From Fodinicola feengrottensis (GTDB lineage: Bacteria; Actinomycetota; Actinomycetes; Mycobacteriales; HKI-0501): a stretch of 64,000 nucleotides of DNA. This document shows positions 19,125 through 29,282 of the stretch, piece by piece; the stretch's first letter is position 1, and each line of letters starts with the position of its first letter. The notes under the pieces were generated by a model, which was given only the letters and a program-made list of their open reading frames with translations, did no database searches and had not been told where the DNA came from. The position numbers and the translations under genes are program-made. The stretch covers positions 62,001 to 126,000 of the forward strand of contig NZ_WOTO01000009.1 in the NCBI RefSeq assembly GCF_010993775.1, read 5' to 3'.

Positions 19125-19841
19125 ATGGCAAGGGATCCCGACAAGCCGACTATCCGCGCGCGCATCAACACCTTCCGCGAGCGCGCGGGGATGATCTGGC
19201 AGGTTTTCACCATCACCCGCAAGCGGGACAAGCTGCTGGTGCCGCTGATGCTCGGCGCCTTCCTGGCGCCGATCCTGATCGCGGCGATCGTCAGCCTGTT
19301 CATCGGCTACTGGGGTCAGAGCATGCCGCTGGGCGTCGCGCTCGGCGCGCTGGCCGGCATGGTCATCTTCACCCGGCGGGCCACCAAGGCGCAGTATGAC
19401 TCGATGGCCGGGCAGCCCGGCGCCGCGCTCGGGGTCATCCAGCAAATGCGCGGCGGCTGGATCTCGTCGGAGACGCCCGTCCAGTTCAACGCCCACCAGG
19501 ACATGATTCACCGGGTGCTCGGCAAGCCCGGTGTGGTGCTGGTCGGCGAGGGCAACACGAACCGGCTGAAGCACCTGTTCAGCCAGGAGATGAAGCGGGT
19601 CTCGCGCGTCACTGGCGGGATCGAGATCTACCGCGTGGTGGTCGGCTCCGAGGAGGGGCAGGTCCCGCTGGACAAGTTGCAGCGACATTTCCTGAAGCTG
19701 CCGCGGAACCTCACCGGGAAACAGGTCACCGCCCTGCAGAAGCGGATGGTCGCCATTTCCGGCCCGAACATGCCGATCCCGAAGGGCCCGATGCCCAAGG
19801 GCGCCCGGATGCCCAAGAGCGCCCGCTCCCCCCGGACCTAG
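19125..19841 (+). CDS. DUF4191 membrane protein
   Basis: An intact 238-residue protein of the actinobacterial DUF4191 family. Two adjacent hydrophobic segments (VPLMLGAFLAPILIAAIVSL and PLGVALGALAGMVIF) follow a basic N terminus; then come PGAALGVIQQMRGGW, HRVLGKPGVVLVGEG, SQEMKRVSRVTGGIEIYRV and a Pro/Lys/Met-rich tail. The family is found next to lipA and glnA in many actinobacteria, including mycobacteria, but its function is unknown. It is convergent with the RDD gene, with only seven bases between them. Confidence 0.93.
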   Translation: MARDPDKPTIRARINTFRERAGMIWQVFTITRKRDKLLVPLMLGAFLAPILIAAIVSLFIGYWGQSMPLGVALGALAGMVIFTRRATKAQYDSMAGQPGAALGVIQQMRGGWISSETPVQFNAHQDMIHRVLGKPGVVLVGEGNTNRLKHLFSQEMKRVSRVTGGIEIYRVVVGSEEGQVPLDKLQRHFLKLPRNLTGKQVTALQKRMVAISGPNMPIPKGPMPKGARMPKSARSPRT

Positions 19842-19848
19842 AGCGGGC

Positions 19849-20274
19849 TTATTTCGTACGAACCATGACCGACTGGACGGCGCGGTCGTGCCAGCCGCGG
19901 CCGTTTTCGTCGGTGATGACGGCTGGTACGAACAGTTGCAGCAGGGCCGCTCGTACGGCTGCCCGCCACAGCCCCAGCGGGCCACCGTCGGGCAGCCGTA
20001 CGCACGCGATACCCAGCACTCGCATGCCCGGCGTTTGAGCGAAAAACCCCACGAAGAACGTGTATTCCACGAAGAGGGCGACCGCCGACCACGTGCCTGG
20101 CGGTTGCGGGTGGCCGGTCACCAGGCTCACCACCGCGAGGGCGACCAGCACCGACAGCAGGCCGTCGACAACGAGGGCCGCGAGCCGACGCCCGAAGCCA
20201 GCCAACGCCCCTGGCCCCGATGCCGGCAGTCCGAGGAGCGCACCCCGGTGCTCGGCCGTATGATCACCGGTCAT
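19849..20274 (-). CDS. RDD-family membrane protein
   Basis: A 141-residue protein with the RDD signature: GFGRRLAALVVDGLL (Arg and Asp of helix 1), then YTFFVGFFAQTPGMRVLGI and GLWRAAVRAALLQLFVPAVI. Three predicted membrane helices. The start at 20274 (MTGDHTAEHRG) is preferred to the longer frame because the family begins shortly before the RDD motif. RDD proteins have been linked to ion exchange in some bacteria, but here the main evidence is the conserved DUF4191-RDD-glnA order. Confidence 0.92.
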   Translation of the reverse strand: MTGDHTAEHRGALLGLPASGPGALAGFGRRLAALVVDGLLSVLVALAVVSLVTGHPQPPGTWSAVALFVEYTFFVGFFAQTPGMRVLGIACVRLPDGGPLGLWRAAVRAALLQLFVPAVITDENGRGWHDRAVQSVMVRTK

Positions 20275-20444
20275 CTCGTTACTCGCCTGACTGCCCACAG
20301 CTGCCAGCGTAGCGAGCCGGTCACCAGGCGCCCGACCATGGTGATCGTCACGTCGGCCGTAACCTGCTCGAAACAATGGGGATACGGACGGGCAACGCCG
20401 CGTTCGTAGCTTGGACGCATCACCCGAACCGCGACGGAGGACGG

Positions 20445-21869
20445 ATGTTTTCCAGCCAAGACGAGCTTCTGGCATACCTGAAGAAGGAGGACGTCAGGTT
20501 CGTCGACGTCCGCTTCTGCGACCTGCCCGGCGTGATGCAGCACTTCAACGTGCCGGTCGAGTCGTTCACCGAGGACACCCTCGCCGACGGGCTTGCCTTC
20601 GACGGCTCGTCGATCCGCGGATTCCAGCAGATCCACGAGTCCGACATGCTGCTGGTGCCGGACGAGACGACCGCGTTTCTCGACCCGTTCCGGGAGCAGA
20701 AGACCGTCGCGCTGAACTTCTTCATCGCCGACCCGTTCACCCGCGAGCCGTACAGCCGCGACCCGCGCACCATCGCCAAGAAAGCCGAGGAATACCTGGC
20801 CGCCTCCGGCGTCGCGGACACCGCGTACTTCGGCGCTGAGGCGGAGTTCTACATCTTCGACTCGGTGCGGTACGACCAGACCGCCAACAGCGCGTACCAC
20901 TACATCGACTCGATCGAGGGTCAGTGGAACACCGGCGCTGAGGAGGGCGGCAAGAACCTCGGCTACAAGACCCGCTACAAGGGCGGCTACTTCCCGGTCC
21001 CGCCGGTCGACCACTACGCCGACCTACGCGACCAGATCACCACCCAGCTGATGGGTGTCGACCTGCTGGTCGAGCGTGCGCACCACGAGGTCGGTACGGC
21101 CGGCCAAGCGGAGATCAACTACCGGTTCTCCACGCTGCTGCACTCGGCGGACAACCTGCAGCTGTTCAAGTACATCGTGAAGAACACCGCCTGGGCGGCT
21201 GGCAAGACCGCGACGTTCATGCCCAAGCCGCTGTTCGGTGACAACGGCTCCGGCATGCACTGCCACCAGTCGCTGTGGAAAGAGGGCGTGCCGCTGTTCT
21301 ACGACGAGACCGGCTACGCGGGTCTGTCGGACCTGGCCCGCTGGTATATCGGCGGCCTGCTCTCGCACGCGCCGTCGCTGCTCGCCTTCACCAACCCGAC
21401 GGTGAACTCGTACCGGCGGCTGGTGCCAGGCTTCGAGGCACCGGTCAACCTGGTCTACTCGCAGCGCAACCGGTCGGCTTGTACGCGTATCCCGATCACC
21501 GGCAGCAACCCCAAGGCCAAGCGGCTGGAATTCCGGGTGCCGGACCCGTCCTCGAACCCGTATCTCGCTTTCTCCGCGATGATGATGGCGGGCCTGGACG
21601 GCATCAAGAACAAAATCGAGCCGCCAGCGCCGGTCGACAAGGACCTCTACGAGCTGCCCCCGGAGGAACTCGCCGGCATGGCCCAGGTGCCTGGCTCGCT
21701 GCCGGAGGTGCTGGACGCTCTGGAAGCCGACAACGAATACCTGCTCGCCGGCGACGTGTTCACCCCTGACGTGATCGAGACCTGGGTGGACTACAAGCGG
21801 GAAAACGAGATCGACCCGATCCGCCTCCGCCCGACCCCGCACGAGTTCGCCCTTTATTACGACGTTTAA
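20445..21869 (+). CDS. glnA: Glutamine synthetase type I (GlnA)
   Basis: Complete 474-residue GSI-beta enzyme making glutamine from glutamate, ammonia and ATP; forms dodecamers in the cytoplasm. Signatures are the beta-Grasp domain [27 protein letters not shown], the metal-binding EAEFYIFD and [10 protein letters not shown], the glutamate loop NRSACTRIP, and [20 protein letters not shown]. The adenylylation site is in [11 protein letters not shown], so activity should be controlled by GlnE. A good GGAGG site precedes the ATG. It is divergent from the RDD gene across 170 bp, which must hold its promoter, and is followed by a strong terminator. Confidence 0.98.
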   Translation: MFSSQDELLAYLKKEDVRFVDVRFCDLPGVMQHFNVPVESFTEDTLADGLAFDGSSIRGFQQIHESDMLLVPDETTAFLDPFREQKTVALNFFIADPFTREPYSRDPRTIAKKAEEYLAASGVADTAYFGAEAEFYIFDSVRYDQTANSAYHYIDSIEGQWNTGAEEGGKNLGYKTRYKGGYFPVPPVDHYADLRDQITTQLMGVDLLVERAHHEVGTAGQAEINYRFSTLLHSADNLQLFKYIVKNTAWAAGKTATFMPKPLFGDNGSGMHCHQSLWKEGVPLFYDETGYAGLSDLARWYIGGLLSHAPSLLAFTNPTVNSYRRLVPGFEAPVNLVYSQRNRSACTRIPITGSNPKAKRLEFRVPDPSSNPYLAFSAMMMAGLDGIKNKIEPPAPVDKDLYELPPEELAGMAQVPGSLPEVLDALEADNEYLLAGDVFTPDVIETWVDYKRENEIDPIRLRPTPHEFALYYDV

Positions 21870-21880
21870 TCCGTACGATT

Positions 21881-21915
21881 CAGCGGCGGTCGAGGTTCAC
21901 CCTCGGCCGCCGCTG
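21881..21915 (+). terminator. Terminator hairpin of glnA
   Basis: CAGCGGCGGTCGAGG (21881-21895) pairs with CCTCGGCCGCCGCTG (21901-21915) around a 5-nt loop, with one G-T wobble, and begins 11 bp after the glnA stop. The following stretch to 22211, about 300 bp, holds no recognisable gene. Confidence 0.8.
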
Positions 21916-22211
21916 TCGTACGCTCGCAACGTCGGCCAGACGAGGGAGACCGGTGGCTGTGACGGGTTTGCCCGTACCAACCCAACCGGCGAGGACGACT
22001 GCCCGCTGGAGAGCGCCGGAGTGTCGAGCGGCCTTGGCCAAGGAGTGGTATTCCGCTTGCTGGTCCACCAGAGCAACCTAGGCCGTACCTCTCCACCCTC
22101 GGCGGCGAGAGCCGAGCCCACGTGGAAGGAGCCCAAGGTTCGGCGGCCGTGCGGTCGACGCGATGGGGCACAATGGCGGCGGTTCCGTCCGCCCTATCTC
22201 GGGAGTTCTCA

Positions 22212-22925
22212 GTGCGAAAGCGTTTAGCGCTAATGGCCGCTGCCCTTGGTCTCATTACGGTCATTCCAGCGCCGGCCAGCGCCGCCACCGAGACGTACGG
22301 TGACTATTCGCTGATGTTCGGTCGTACGGCCGGACAGTACTGGGCCGGCGGCCAGGTCGGCGGGCAGTGGGCGTGGAACCCCCAGAGCGCCACCACCAGC
22401 GACATCTCCTGGGGCGACCCAGCGCAGTGGCCGCCGGCCTCCGCTGAGCATTTCCTGCGCAGCGGTGACTGGGTTGAGCTGGACTACTACTCCGGCGGCG
22501 CCGGCAAGCCGGTGACCGAAGTCCAGCGGGTCACCTCCGAGACGCTCGGCACCGCCAGCTGCACCGGCATGACCGTGGTGCCATCGGACGGCGGCCGCCA
22601 ACACTATGCGAAGTGGACGATCCCGGCCGCCGGCTACTGCCTGGACGCGACCGGCACGATCACGTCGACAGTGAACGGGTCGGTCGTGCATTTCCGGCAC
22701 CGGCAGGTGTGGGGCGCGCCGACCGGGTGCTCGAACGCCTACTTCTCCGGCCAGCGCTGCATTACGCAGCACGAGCAGTGGTGGGACGACAACGCGCACG
22801 CGTACGGGCTGCAGATCGACCGTACGCAGTACATCGCCAAGGGCAAGGGGATGGCGTTCGCGATCCGTACGACCGTGCCCGTCACCTGGAACGCCGACGG
22901 CCGCTACTTCTGGACCTGGAGCTGA
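22212..22925 (+). CDS. Secreted protein of unknown function
   Basis: A GTG start with GGGAG upstream gives a signal peptide MRKRLALMAAALGLITVI ending APASAATET, then about 210 residues of mature protein. The mature part is rich in Trp, Tyr and Gly (SLMFGRTAGQYWAGGQVGGQ, WTWS at the end) and has four cysteines (TASCTG, GYCLDA, GCSNA, QRCITQ) that can form two disulfides. It looks like an all-beta extracellular domain. No catalytic motif or family is recognised. It lies alone after the glnA terminator. Confidence 0.75.
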   Translation: MRKRLALMAAALGLITVIPAPASAATETYGDYSLMFGRTAGQYWAGGQVGGQWAWNPQSATTSDISWGDPAQWPPASAEHFLRSGDWVELDYYSGGAGKPVTEVQRVTSETLGTASCTGMTVVPSDGGRQHYAKWTIPAAGYCLDATGTITSTVNGSVVHFRHRQVWGAPTGCSNAYFSGQRCITQHEQWWDDNAHAYGLQIDRTQYIAKGKGMAFAIRTTVPVTWNADGRYFWTWS

Positions 22926-23060
22926 CCCTCACCCGCCGTTTCCTCCCCTCCGCTGCGTTGTCCGCATCGACGCGATCCGTGCGCTGGCCTGCATCCACCG
23001 ACTCGCGCGAAGAGCGTGGTCCTTGGGTGGTCGGGTCTCCGGGAGCGAGGGCGAGATTTT

Positions 23061-23127
23061 CTTCGAGTGTGGGACTTTATCCCGCTCTCGGCGTCGAGTG
23101 CGGGTTAAAGTCCCGCACTCGACGTCG
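23061..23127 (-). repeat. Dispersed tandem-hairpin repeat, copy 2 (inverted)
   Basis: Read on the minus strand it gives GTCGAGTGCGGGACTTTAA CCCGCACTCGAC followed by a degenerate second unit, matching the copies at 8415, 42606 and 58708. It supplies the stop codon at 23105 of the adjacent minus-strand gene. Confidence 0.72.
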
Positions 23128-23561
23128 GGCCTATCGCTGGCGGGGGGGGGAGGGGTGGCGGCGGGGCGATGAAGCCCTCGGAGCGGCCCGCCAGCACGGT
23201 GCCCTCGGCGAGGGTGGCCGGGTCGGTGCCCAGGCGTACGAGCAGGACGCGGGCCACCACGCGTTTCTGGCCGTCCGCGAAGGCCGGCACGGCGACGCAG
23301 AGGTGGAACTCGCGGGCCTGCGCAGCCGCCCACCCGCCGGTGCGGTAGCCGGGCTCGCCGTCGCGTCGGACGAGCTCCTCGCGACCTGGCCTGCTTTGCC
23401 GCAAAAACCGGACTGTTGCGCCCGAAACCAGCTGCACCAACAGTGCTGTCTCGGGCTCCGCGGGCGCTGGCCCGGCGGCCGTTGACCGACACGAGGGCAT
23501 GCACCTCGGTCGCTCCGGGCAGCACCATGATCTCCATCCGGAACCCCAGCCGTTCAGGCAC
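23105..23561 (-). CDS. VWA-family protein lacking its VWA domain, one frameshift
   Basis: The start MPERLGFRMEIMVLPGATEV HALVSVNGR matches the N-terminal strand pair that precedes the von Willebrand A domain in a class of actinobacterial VWA proteins. After one frame correction near 23455 the text runs straight into what normally follows the VWA domain: TALLVQLVSGATVRFLRQSR, YRTGGWAAAQAREFHLCVAV and RVVARVLLVRLG. No MIDAS motif (DxSxS) is present. The C terminus becomes Pro-rich and ends inside a dispersed repeat, so it is also shortened. Either a decayed remnant or a free-standing beta-sandwich partner for the CHAT protease encoded next to it. Confidence 0.6.
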
Positions 23562-23611
23562 AAACGCACCCTATCGGTAGTTGATCTTGGGAGCCTCACC
23601 CACCCAAACGG

Positions 23612-26009
23612 TCACAAACCCTGTTTTTCCATCCGAATCGAGGGCAGTACGTACGGGATGTACGCGAGGCCGAGCGGGTTTCCGGCCGCCAGCAGCGAAA
23701 TACGGGCGCGGGTGACCGCCGCGCCGATCGGGTGGCCCTCAACGAGAAAAGCGTGCAGGCAGTCCTGCGCGAAAGCGGCCGCCATCGGCTCGAACACGGT
23801 GATCTCGGTGCCGATCACCCCGCTCGCCCACGCGTCCTGGACGAAGAAGCTGACGAACTCGATCGCCCGCTCCGGGCTCAGCTCGGTTGTCCTGCAACCG
23901 TTGAGAAAAACCAGCGGCCGGCTGAGCGACCAGCGGATCCGTCGCTGATAGAGGTTGTCGGGCGTGATCACCGGATCACCGTCGGCCGGCCCCCCGCAAG
24001 TACGGCACGTCGCCCTCGACTCCGCCGTGGCAGTAGAAATAAACGATCTGCGCCTGCTCGCCGAGCGCTTCCAGGGTGCCCAGGCGATCCCGGCCCATCC
24101 GGTAGTCCCGCCACCGCACGAGTCCACGCAAGGCCTCAACATGTCCTTGAGCAGAGGGAAAATCCTGATAGACACCGCCCGCCAACGCGACCCCGTCGCG
24201 GTACGGGAGCGTCATCGGCACCGCCGGCCCACCCCCGATGGACAACGGGATTCCCAGCGCGTGCCGGAACCCCCAGAAGCCGCCGGGGCAGACTAGCCGC
24301 GGATCCGGCTCGCTGGCCTGTTTGCACGTACCAGTCAGGCATGCGCTGCCGAAGAGTTCGCCTTTCTCAGCGGAAGCCACAAAATCGGCACACAGGCTGA
24401 GGTTCGCAGCGTTGCTGTCCAGCGGCAGGTCGTAAAGCATCGCGGCCGGCACCACATGCCCGGCCGATCGAGTCAGCGCGATCTGCACGAAACCCGGGCT
24501 GCGCAAACGCTTTTCCCGACCCGGTCCGCGACGTCGTACGGGGTCCGCGCCGACGCCGCGGCCGAGCGCCTGCAGCAGCAGGTGATGCAGCCGATAACCG
24601 TTCACAGCCAACAAGATCAGGTCGCTGGTGACCTGCTCCAACGACGGCGGCCGCTCGTACCGATAGTCCTGGCCGGGCTGCCACGGCTCCTCACTGCCCC
24701 CCCACGCCACCCTGCGCAGTGCGCTCCTGGCCAGCTGGATCTGGTTGCCGAGCTGACCTTCGCCCAGGGTCGCCTCCGCGCGAAGCAGGTCTCGCCCGTC
24801 GGTGGCCATCACCCGCAGCACGTGTGTGCCGCCTTCCTGGCCGATAGTGACGCTCGCTGCGTGTTCTGGTTGCCGTGGCTGGTAAATCGCGTCATCTGGA
24901 TCCGCGAGCCGATAGTCCACAGTGGACGTGATCGCGTGCGGCGCCAGAATCGACGAGCTCGCCACCTCGGCCTGGATGAGCCTGGACTGCAACAACAACA
25001 CCTGCCGCCAGTAAATATGGCACCACAGCCGGGCCGTGCCGGATTTCGCCGGCGTATCGACGGGGAAGAACAACCGCTCGGCGCCGACCTCACTGTCCAC
25101 AGGGGACGGTTGGTACGACACGAAGGCCGTTCCGTTCGTACGCAACGTGAGCCGCCCGACGGCACGGTCCGGATCGATGCCAATTCCTTCTGGCACACAA
25201 AAAAAGCGCGACGGTGAGCACCGCACCGGTGGGCAACCCGGGCGGCAGCATCATGGGCGTACGCTCGATCGACTCGGCGACCAGCCGGCCAATGTCCAGC
25301 CAGAAGAGGTAACGGCCGCCAGTGGCCAGCGCATAGTCCGGGCTGAGCGGGGTGGCCGGCGACCGGGGCAGCGCGAAACCGGTGTTCACCACCGCCGGCG
25401 ACAGTGGCACCGGACGTGGGCGAAGCAGCTCCCATTCCTGCGCCGGCTCAGATTCTTCGGCCGGCTCGGCGGGATGGGGGTAGGGCGCTGCGCTGATCTG
25501 CCGCCTCCGGTATTGCTCCCCCCCATCCAGGCCTGCGGATCGTGGGATCCCAGTGGCGGGCCAGGTTGCTGTCCTTGCTGGCTGGCTCCGAACGCGGGCG
25601 GCGAATAGGGAGGCGCTGAACTCACCCGGATTTCGGTACTGGCCAATATATTCGCACCGTCCGGGGCCGCCGGGTCCAGCAGCCAAACCTGCGCGCAGAG
25701 GCCCCCGCCAGGACCTGACCACGGCAGTCGCAGCACCAGGTAGAGATATCGCGTACCCGCGAGCCAACCGGTCAGCCGAACCCGTACCCCGTCCTGCTCC
25801 GGAGGCGCCAGCGCCAGCCCACCGGACTCCCGAAGATCGGTGATCTTGCTGCCGCCGACGCCGTGGATGACCAGGTCGGCATCGGTCACCCAGCGGCCGT
25901 TGTCGTTTGGCTCGGCCCGAATCGACAGCATGACGTGCATCGTGGTGTCGCCGTAGCGCGGGACAAGAGGCGCGATAGCACCGAAACTGAAGACAAGCGG
26001 TTCGGTCAT
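23612..26009 (-). CDS. CHAT-domain (caspase-like) protease, three frameshifts
   Basis: About 800 residues in one reading direction with frame changes near 25470, 25215 and 24000. The N-terminal 150 residues look like a beta-sandwich (HVMLSIRAEPNDNGRWVTDA, LVIHGVGGSKITDL). A Pro/Gln-rich linker follows, then a middle domain (LPPGLPTGAVLTVALF, LTLRTNGTAFVSYQPSPVDS). The C-terminal CHAT domain carries the predicted His in VYFYCHGGVEG and the nucleophile Cys in LVFLNGCRTTELSPE, followed by VSFFVQDAWASGVIGTE. CHAT enzymes are cysteine proteases related to caspases and separase. Its ATG overlaps the stop of the upstream membrane protein gene (ATGA), so they are translated together. Confidence 0.83.
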
Positions 26010-26398
26010 CAGCGCCGCGGGCCCGATTCCGCGGTCTCGCCCATCGCGCCACCACCACCTGGACCGTCCGGGACCTTCTCGTCCGGCGCCGGTCCTTTGC
26101 GTCGCCCGTCGATGAAGTAGTCGACGCCGAAGTTCCGCGACGAGATCACCAGCACCGCGAGGATCCCCAGATAGCCGAAGAAGCCCAGGAACAGGCCAAT
26201 GCCGTACGCGCCGAACAAGTCGGTCCCAGCCGGGAACAGCGCCAGCACCGCGCCGCCGCCGACCGCACCAACCAGGCCGGCGATGTCGGCGAACCGGACC
26301 GGCGAGGAGCGGTGCCGGTTGATGTAGTAGACAAACCAGCCGATCAGGAAGCCGAACGCGCCGGCACCGAGCATCTGGATCGCGGTCGCCTGCTGCAT
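26009..26398 (-). CDS. Small membrane protein upstream of the CHAT gene
   Basis: A 129-residue protein starting MQQATAIQMLGAGAFGFLIG, with three predicted membrane segments (GAFGFLIGWFVYYI, IAGLVGAVGGGAVLALFPAG and IGLFLGFFGYLGILAVLVIS) and a soluble Gly/Pro/Asp-rich tail. The frame is open further upstream but the start at 26398 is where the hydrophobic helix begins. No family is recognised with certainty. The four-base ATGA overlap with the CHAT gene implies a joint function, perhaps membrane anchoring or sensing for the protease. Confidence 0.75.
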   Translation of the reverse strand: MQQATAIQMLGAGAFGFLIGWFVYYINRHRSSPVRFADIAGLVGAVGGGAVLALFPAGTDLFGAYGIGLFLGFFGYLGILAVLVISSRNFGVDYFIDGRRKGPAPDEKVPDGPGGGGAMGETAESGPRR

Positions 26399-27155
26399 CC
26401 GACCATTATGCGATGTCCACCCCACCCCGGCACCCTTACGGTCCAGCCGACCACGGCACCTGTGCCGGGTGCGCGCAACTGCCCGTACATAAGAAATATG
26501 ACTGTCACGCTCGTCGCCATTGTGAGGCAGACCACACGACAGCAACACCTGGCATTCTACGACAAAAATCGGACTGTTCGGACAAACTCCTCACGGTATG
26601 CAGGATGCCAAATACTTTTTGCGTGTCCAGACGGCGTCTTTTCTTCAATTCACAGGTGAAACATAGGAGCGAAAGAGCGACGGCAAGCACCTACACGGCG
26701 CGAGTGCCATGCTGGTTCACCCGCGCGGCCACAACGAAGTGGGCGTGGAAATGCGAGGGAGCTATCCCATGGATCTCCGGAGTTCGGGCACTCGACTGTC
26801 GCCGGTCCGGTTGCCCCTGCCACCCGGTGGCATCGAACTTCCGCGGCCAGCGGCCGACCTGATCACGATCGGCCCCCGCCGATGGTCTTCCGATCGACGT
26901 TCCGATCGACATTCCGATCGATACGGCCTGCGCCGTGGTGGCGCCGATTCCGACAGAAAATAGTCTGCTGAACCCGCCGTTTACGTCGTCCCCCAGCCAC
27001 AAAACATGGGTGATGAAAGCAGCGGATTCTAGACCGGGAGCTGTGTCGACCGGCACAGTCTTGACGCAGCTCGAACGGCCCGCGGATCAATCTTAACGGG
27101 ATCCATACACGGCTGGATCTGCCGCCGGTAGGTCGTGGCTCCTTATGCTCCGGAC
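26399..27155. other. 757-bp gap without assignable gene, locally low GC
   Basis: Between the divergent CHAT operon and the KimA-like permease. Part of it (about 26500-26700) is clearly poorer in G and C than its surroundings and has A- and T-runs. Several open frames exist, including 26691-27056 on the minus strand and 26709-26963 on the plus strand, but none shows a known domain or convincing codon use. It must hold the promoters of both flanking operons. A short tandem repeat lies inside it. Confidence 0.5.
26888..26923 (+). repeat. Three tandem copies of a 12-bp unit
   Basis: TTCCGATCGACG, TTCCGATCGACA and TTCCGATCGATA stand head to tail. Each unit contains the palindrome CGATCG. It could be a protein-binding array for the divergent operons or a simple tandem duplication. 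Confidence 0.7.
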
Positions 27156-29216
27156 GTGCCGTCTCCCACCTCGTGGTTAAAGCGGCTGGTGGTCGGTCGG
27201 CCGTTCCGCAGCGACAAGTTGGGCGAGACTTTGCTGCCCAAGCGGGTCGCGCTGCCGATCTTCGCCAGCGACCCGCTGTCCTCGGTTGCCTATGCGACCC
27301 AGGAAATCCTGCTGATCCTCAGTCTCGCCGGGCTGACCTTCTTTCACCTGGCACCGTGGGTCGGCCTTGCCGTCATCGGCCTGCTGACCGTGGTGGTGAT
27401 CTCGTACCGGCAGGTCGTCCGCGCCTATCCGACCGGCGGCGGCTCGTACGAGGTGGCCAGCCGCAACCTGGGCCGCTCGGCCGGGCTGGGGTCGCGGCGG
27501 CGCTGCTGGTCGACTACATCATGACGGTGGCGGTCTCGGTGGCCGCCGGCGTGGACAACATTATTTCGGCGATCCCGGAACTGAATCCGTATCGACTTGG
27601 CCTGAACCTCGGCTTTATCGTGGTGCTGACAGCCATGAATCTTCGGGGCGTCCGCGAGTCGGGCCGCGCGTTCGCGGTGCCGACGTACGCGTTCGTGGTC
27701 GGCGTGCTGGTCACCATTGTGATCGGCCTGGTCCGGACCGCGAGCGGGCACCCGCCGGTGGCCGAGAGCGCCGGCTACGGAATTCATCCGGAGTCGGTGA
27801 ACCTGACTACCATCGCGGTGGTTTTCCTTGTCCTGAGGGCGTTTTCCTCAGGTTGTACGGCACTGACAGGGGTCGAGGCGATCTCCAACGGGGGGTGCCG
27901 GCTTTCCGCAAACCCAAGAGCCTGAACGCGGCCCGTACGATGACCGCGATGGGAGTGCTCTCCATCGCGATGTTCGCCGGGATCACCGTGTTGGCGCTGA
28001 TCACCAAGGTCAGGATCGCGGAGAACTCGTGTGACCTGACCGGATTCGCGGCCTGCGCGACAACTCCGCAGCGAACGGTGATCGCACAGATCGCGGCTGC
28101 CGTTTTCGGCGGTGACCATAACGTCTTCTTCTATTACATCCAAGCGACCACCGCGCTGATCCTGATCCTCGCGGCGAACACCGCGTTCAACGGCTTTCCG
28201 TTGCTGGGCTCGATTCTTGCGCAGGACCGTTATATGCCTCGGCAGCTGCACACCCGTGGCGACCGGCTGACCTTCTCGAACGGCATCATCGCGCTGGCCG
28301 GCGTGGCGGGCGTCCTCATCGTGGTGTTCGACGGCTCGACGACCCGGTTGATCCAGCTCTACATTGTCGGCGTTTTCACGTCCTTCACACTCTGCCAGGC
28401 CGGCATGGTGCGGCACTGGAACAGGGGGCGCTGCCGCATGCGACGAGCACGGCCGAGCGGCTGCGGATCCACCGCTCTCGGTTCATCAACGCATTCGGTG
28501 CGTGCATCACTGGTGTGGTCCTGGTGGTCGTGATGGCTACGAAATTCATCAACGGCGCCTATCTCGTGGTGATCGCGATTCCGGTGCTTTACGTGATGAT
28601 GCGCAGTATTCACCGACATTACAGCCGAGTCCGCGAGCAGCTCCGGCCGGACGCCACCAGCGACATCCTGCCCAGCCGCGTACACGCCGTCGTACCAGTG
28701 TCCACATTGCACAAGCCAACGCTACGGGCGATCGCTTTCGCGCGGGCCAGCAAACCGGACACGCTGACCGCGATCACCGTGAACGTGGACGACAAGGAAA
28801 CGCAGGCTCTTCGTACGGAATGGGAAGAACACAACATTCCGGTGCCGCTGACCGTCGTCGAGTCACCGTACCGGGAGATCACCCGGCCACTGGTCGAGTA
28901 CGTGAAGAACATCCGACGGGTCAGCACCCGGGATGTGGTTTGCGTCTATATCCCGGAATACGTCGTCGGGCACTGGTGGGAACACCTGCTGCACAACCAA
29001 AGCGCGCTGCGGCTGAAGGGCCGGCTGCTGTTCGAACCGGGCGTGATGGTGACCAGTGTGCCGTGGCAGCTGGAATCCAGCATCGGCCCGCACCGCCGCC
29101 GCCCGCAACACAGCCCCGGCGAGGTGCGCCGCGGCATCGCCGACCCACACCTGCCCTCTCCACCAGCCAACCCCTCCCCTGCCGACCACCACCGCGAACC
29201 CGCCGCCGTCGACTAA
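27156..29216 (+). CDS. KimA-like APC-superfamily permease with cytoplasmic C-terminal domain, frameshifted
   Basis: About 690 residues with frame changes near 27490, 27895 and 28430. The N terminus RSDKLGETLLPKRVALPIFA, SDPLSSVAYATQEILLIL, ISYRQVVRAYPTGGGSYEVA and ALLVDYIMTVAVSVAAGVDN closely follow the KimA (YdaO) pattern, a high-affinity potassium importer regulated by c-di-AMP in Bacillus. About twelve membrane helices are followed by a soluble region from HAVVPVSTLHKPTLRAIAFA that looks like the USP-type domain of KimA. Start GTG at 27156; an in-frame GTG at 27135 is possible. Amino-acid transport is the alternative role. No riboswitch is evident upstream. Confidence 0.8.
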
Positions 29217-29282
29217 CTCAACGCCGAAGGTGACGTTCTGGGGTCAATATGCCTCTTGGGTTCAACCTCACCCTCGCGAAGG

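Noticed and set aside
26960-27150. c-di-AMP (ydaO) riboswitch upstream of the KimA-like gene
   Set aside because: A GGGGGAC segment occurs only on the opposite strand, and the conserved core segments of the riboswitch are not present in order on the permease strand.
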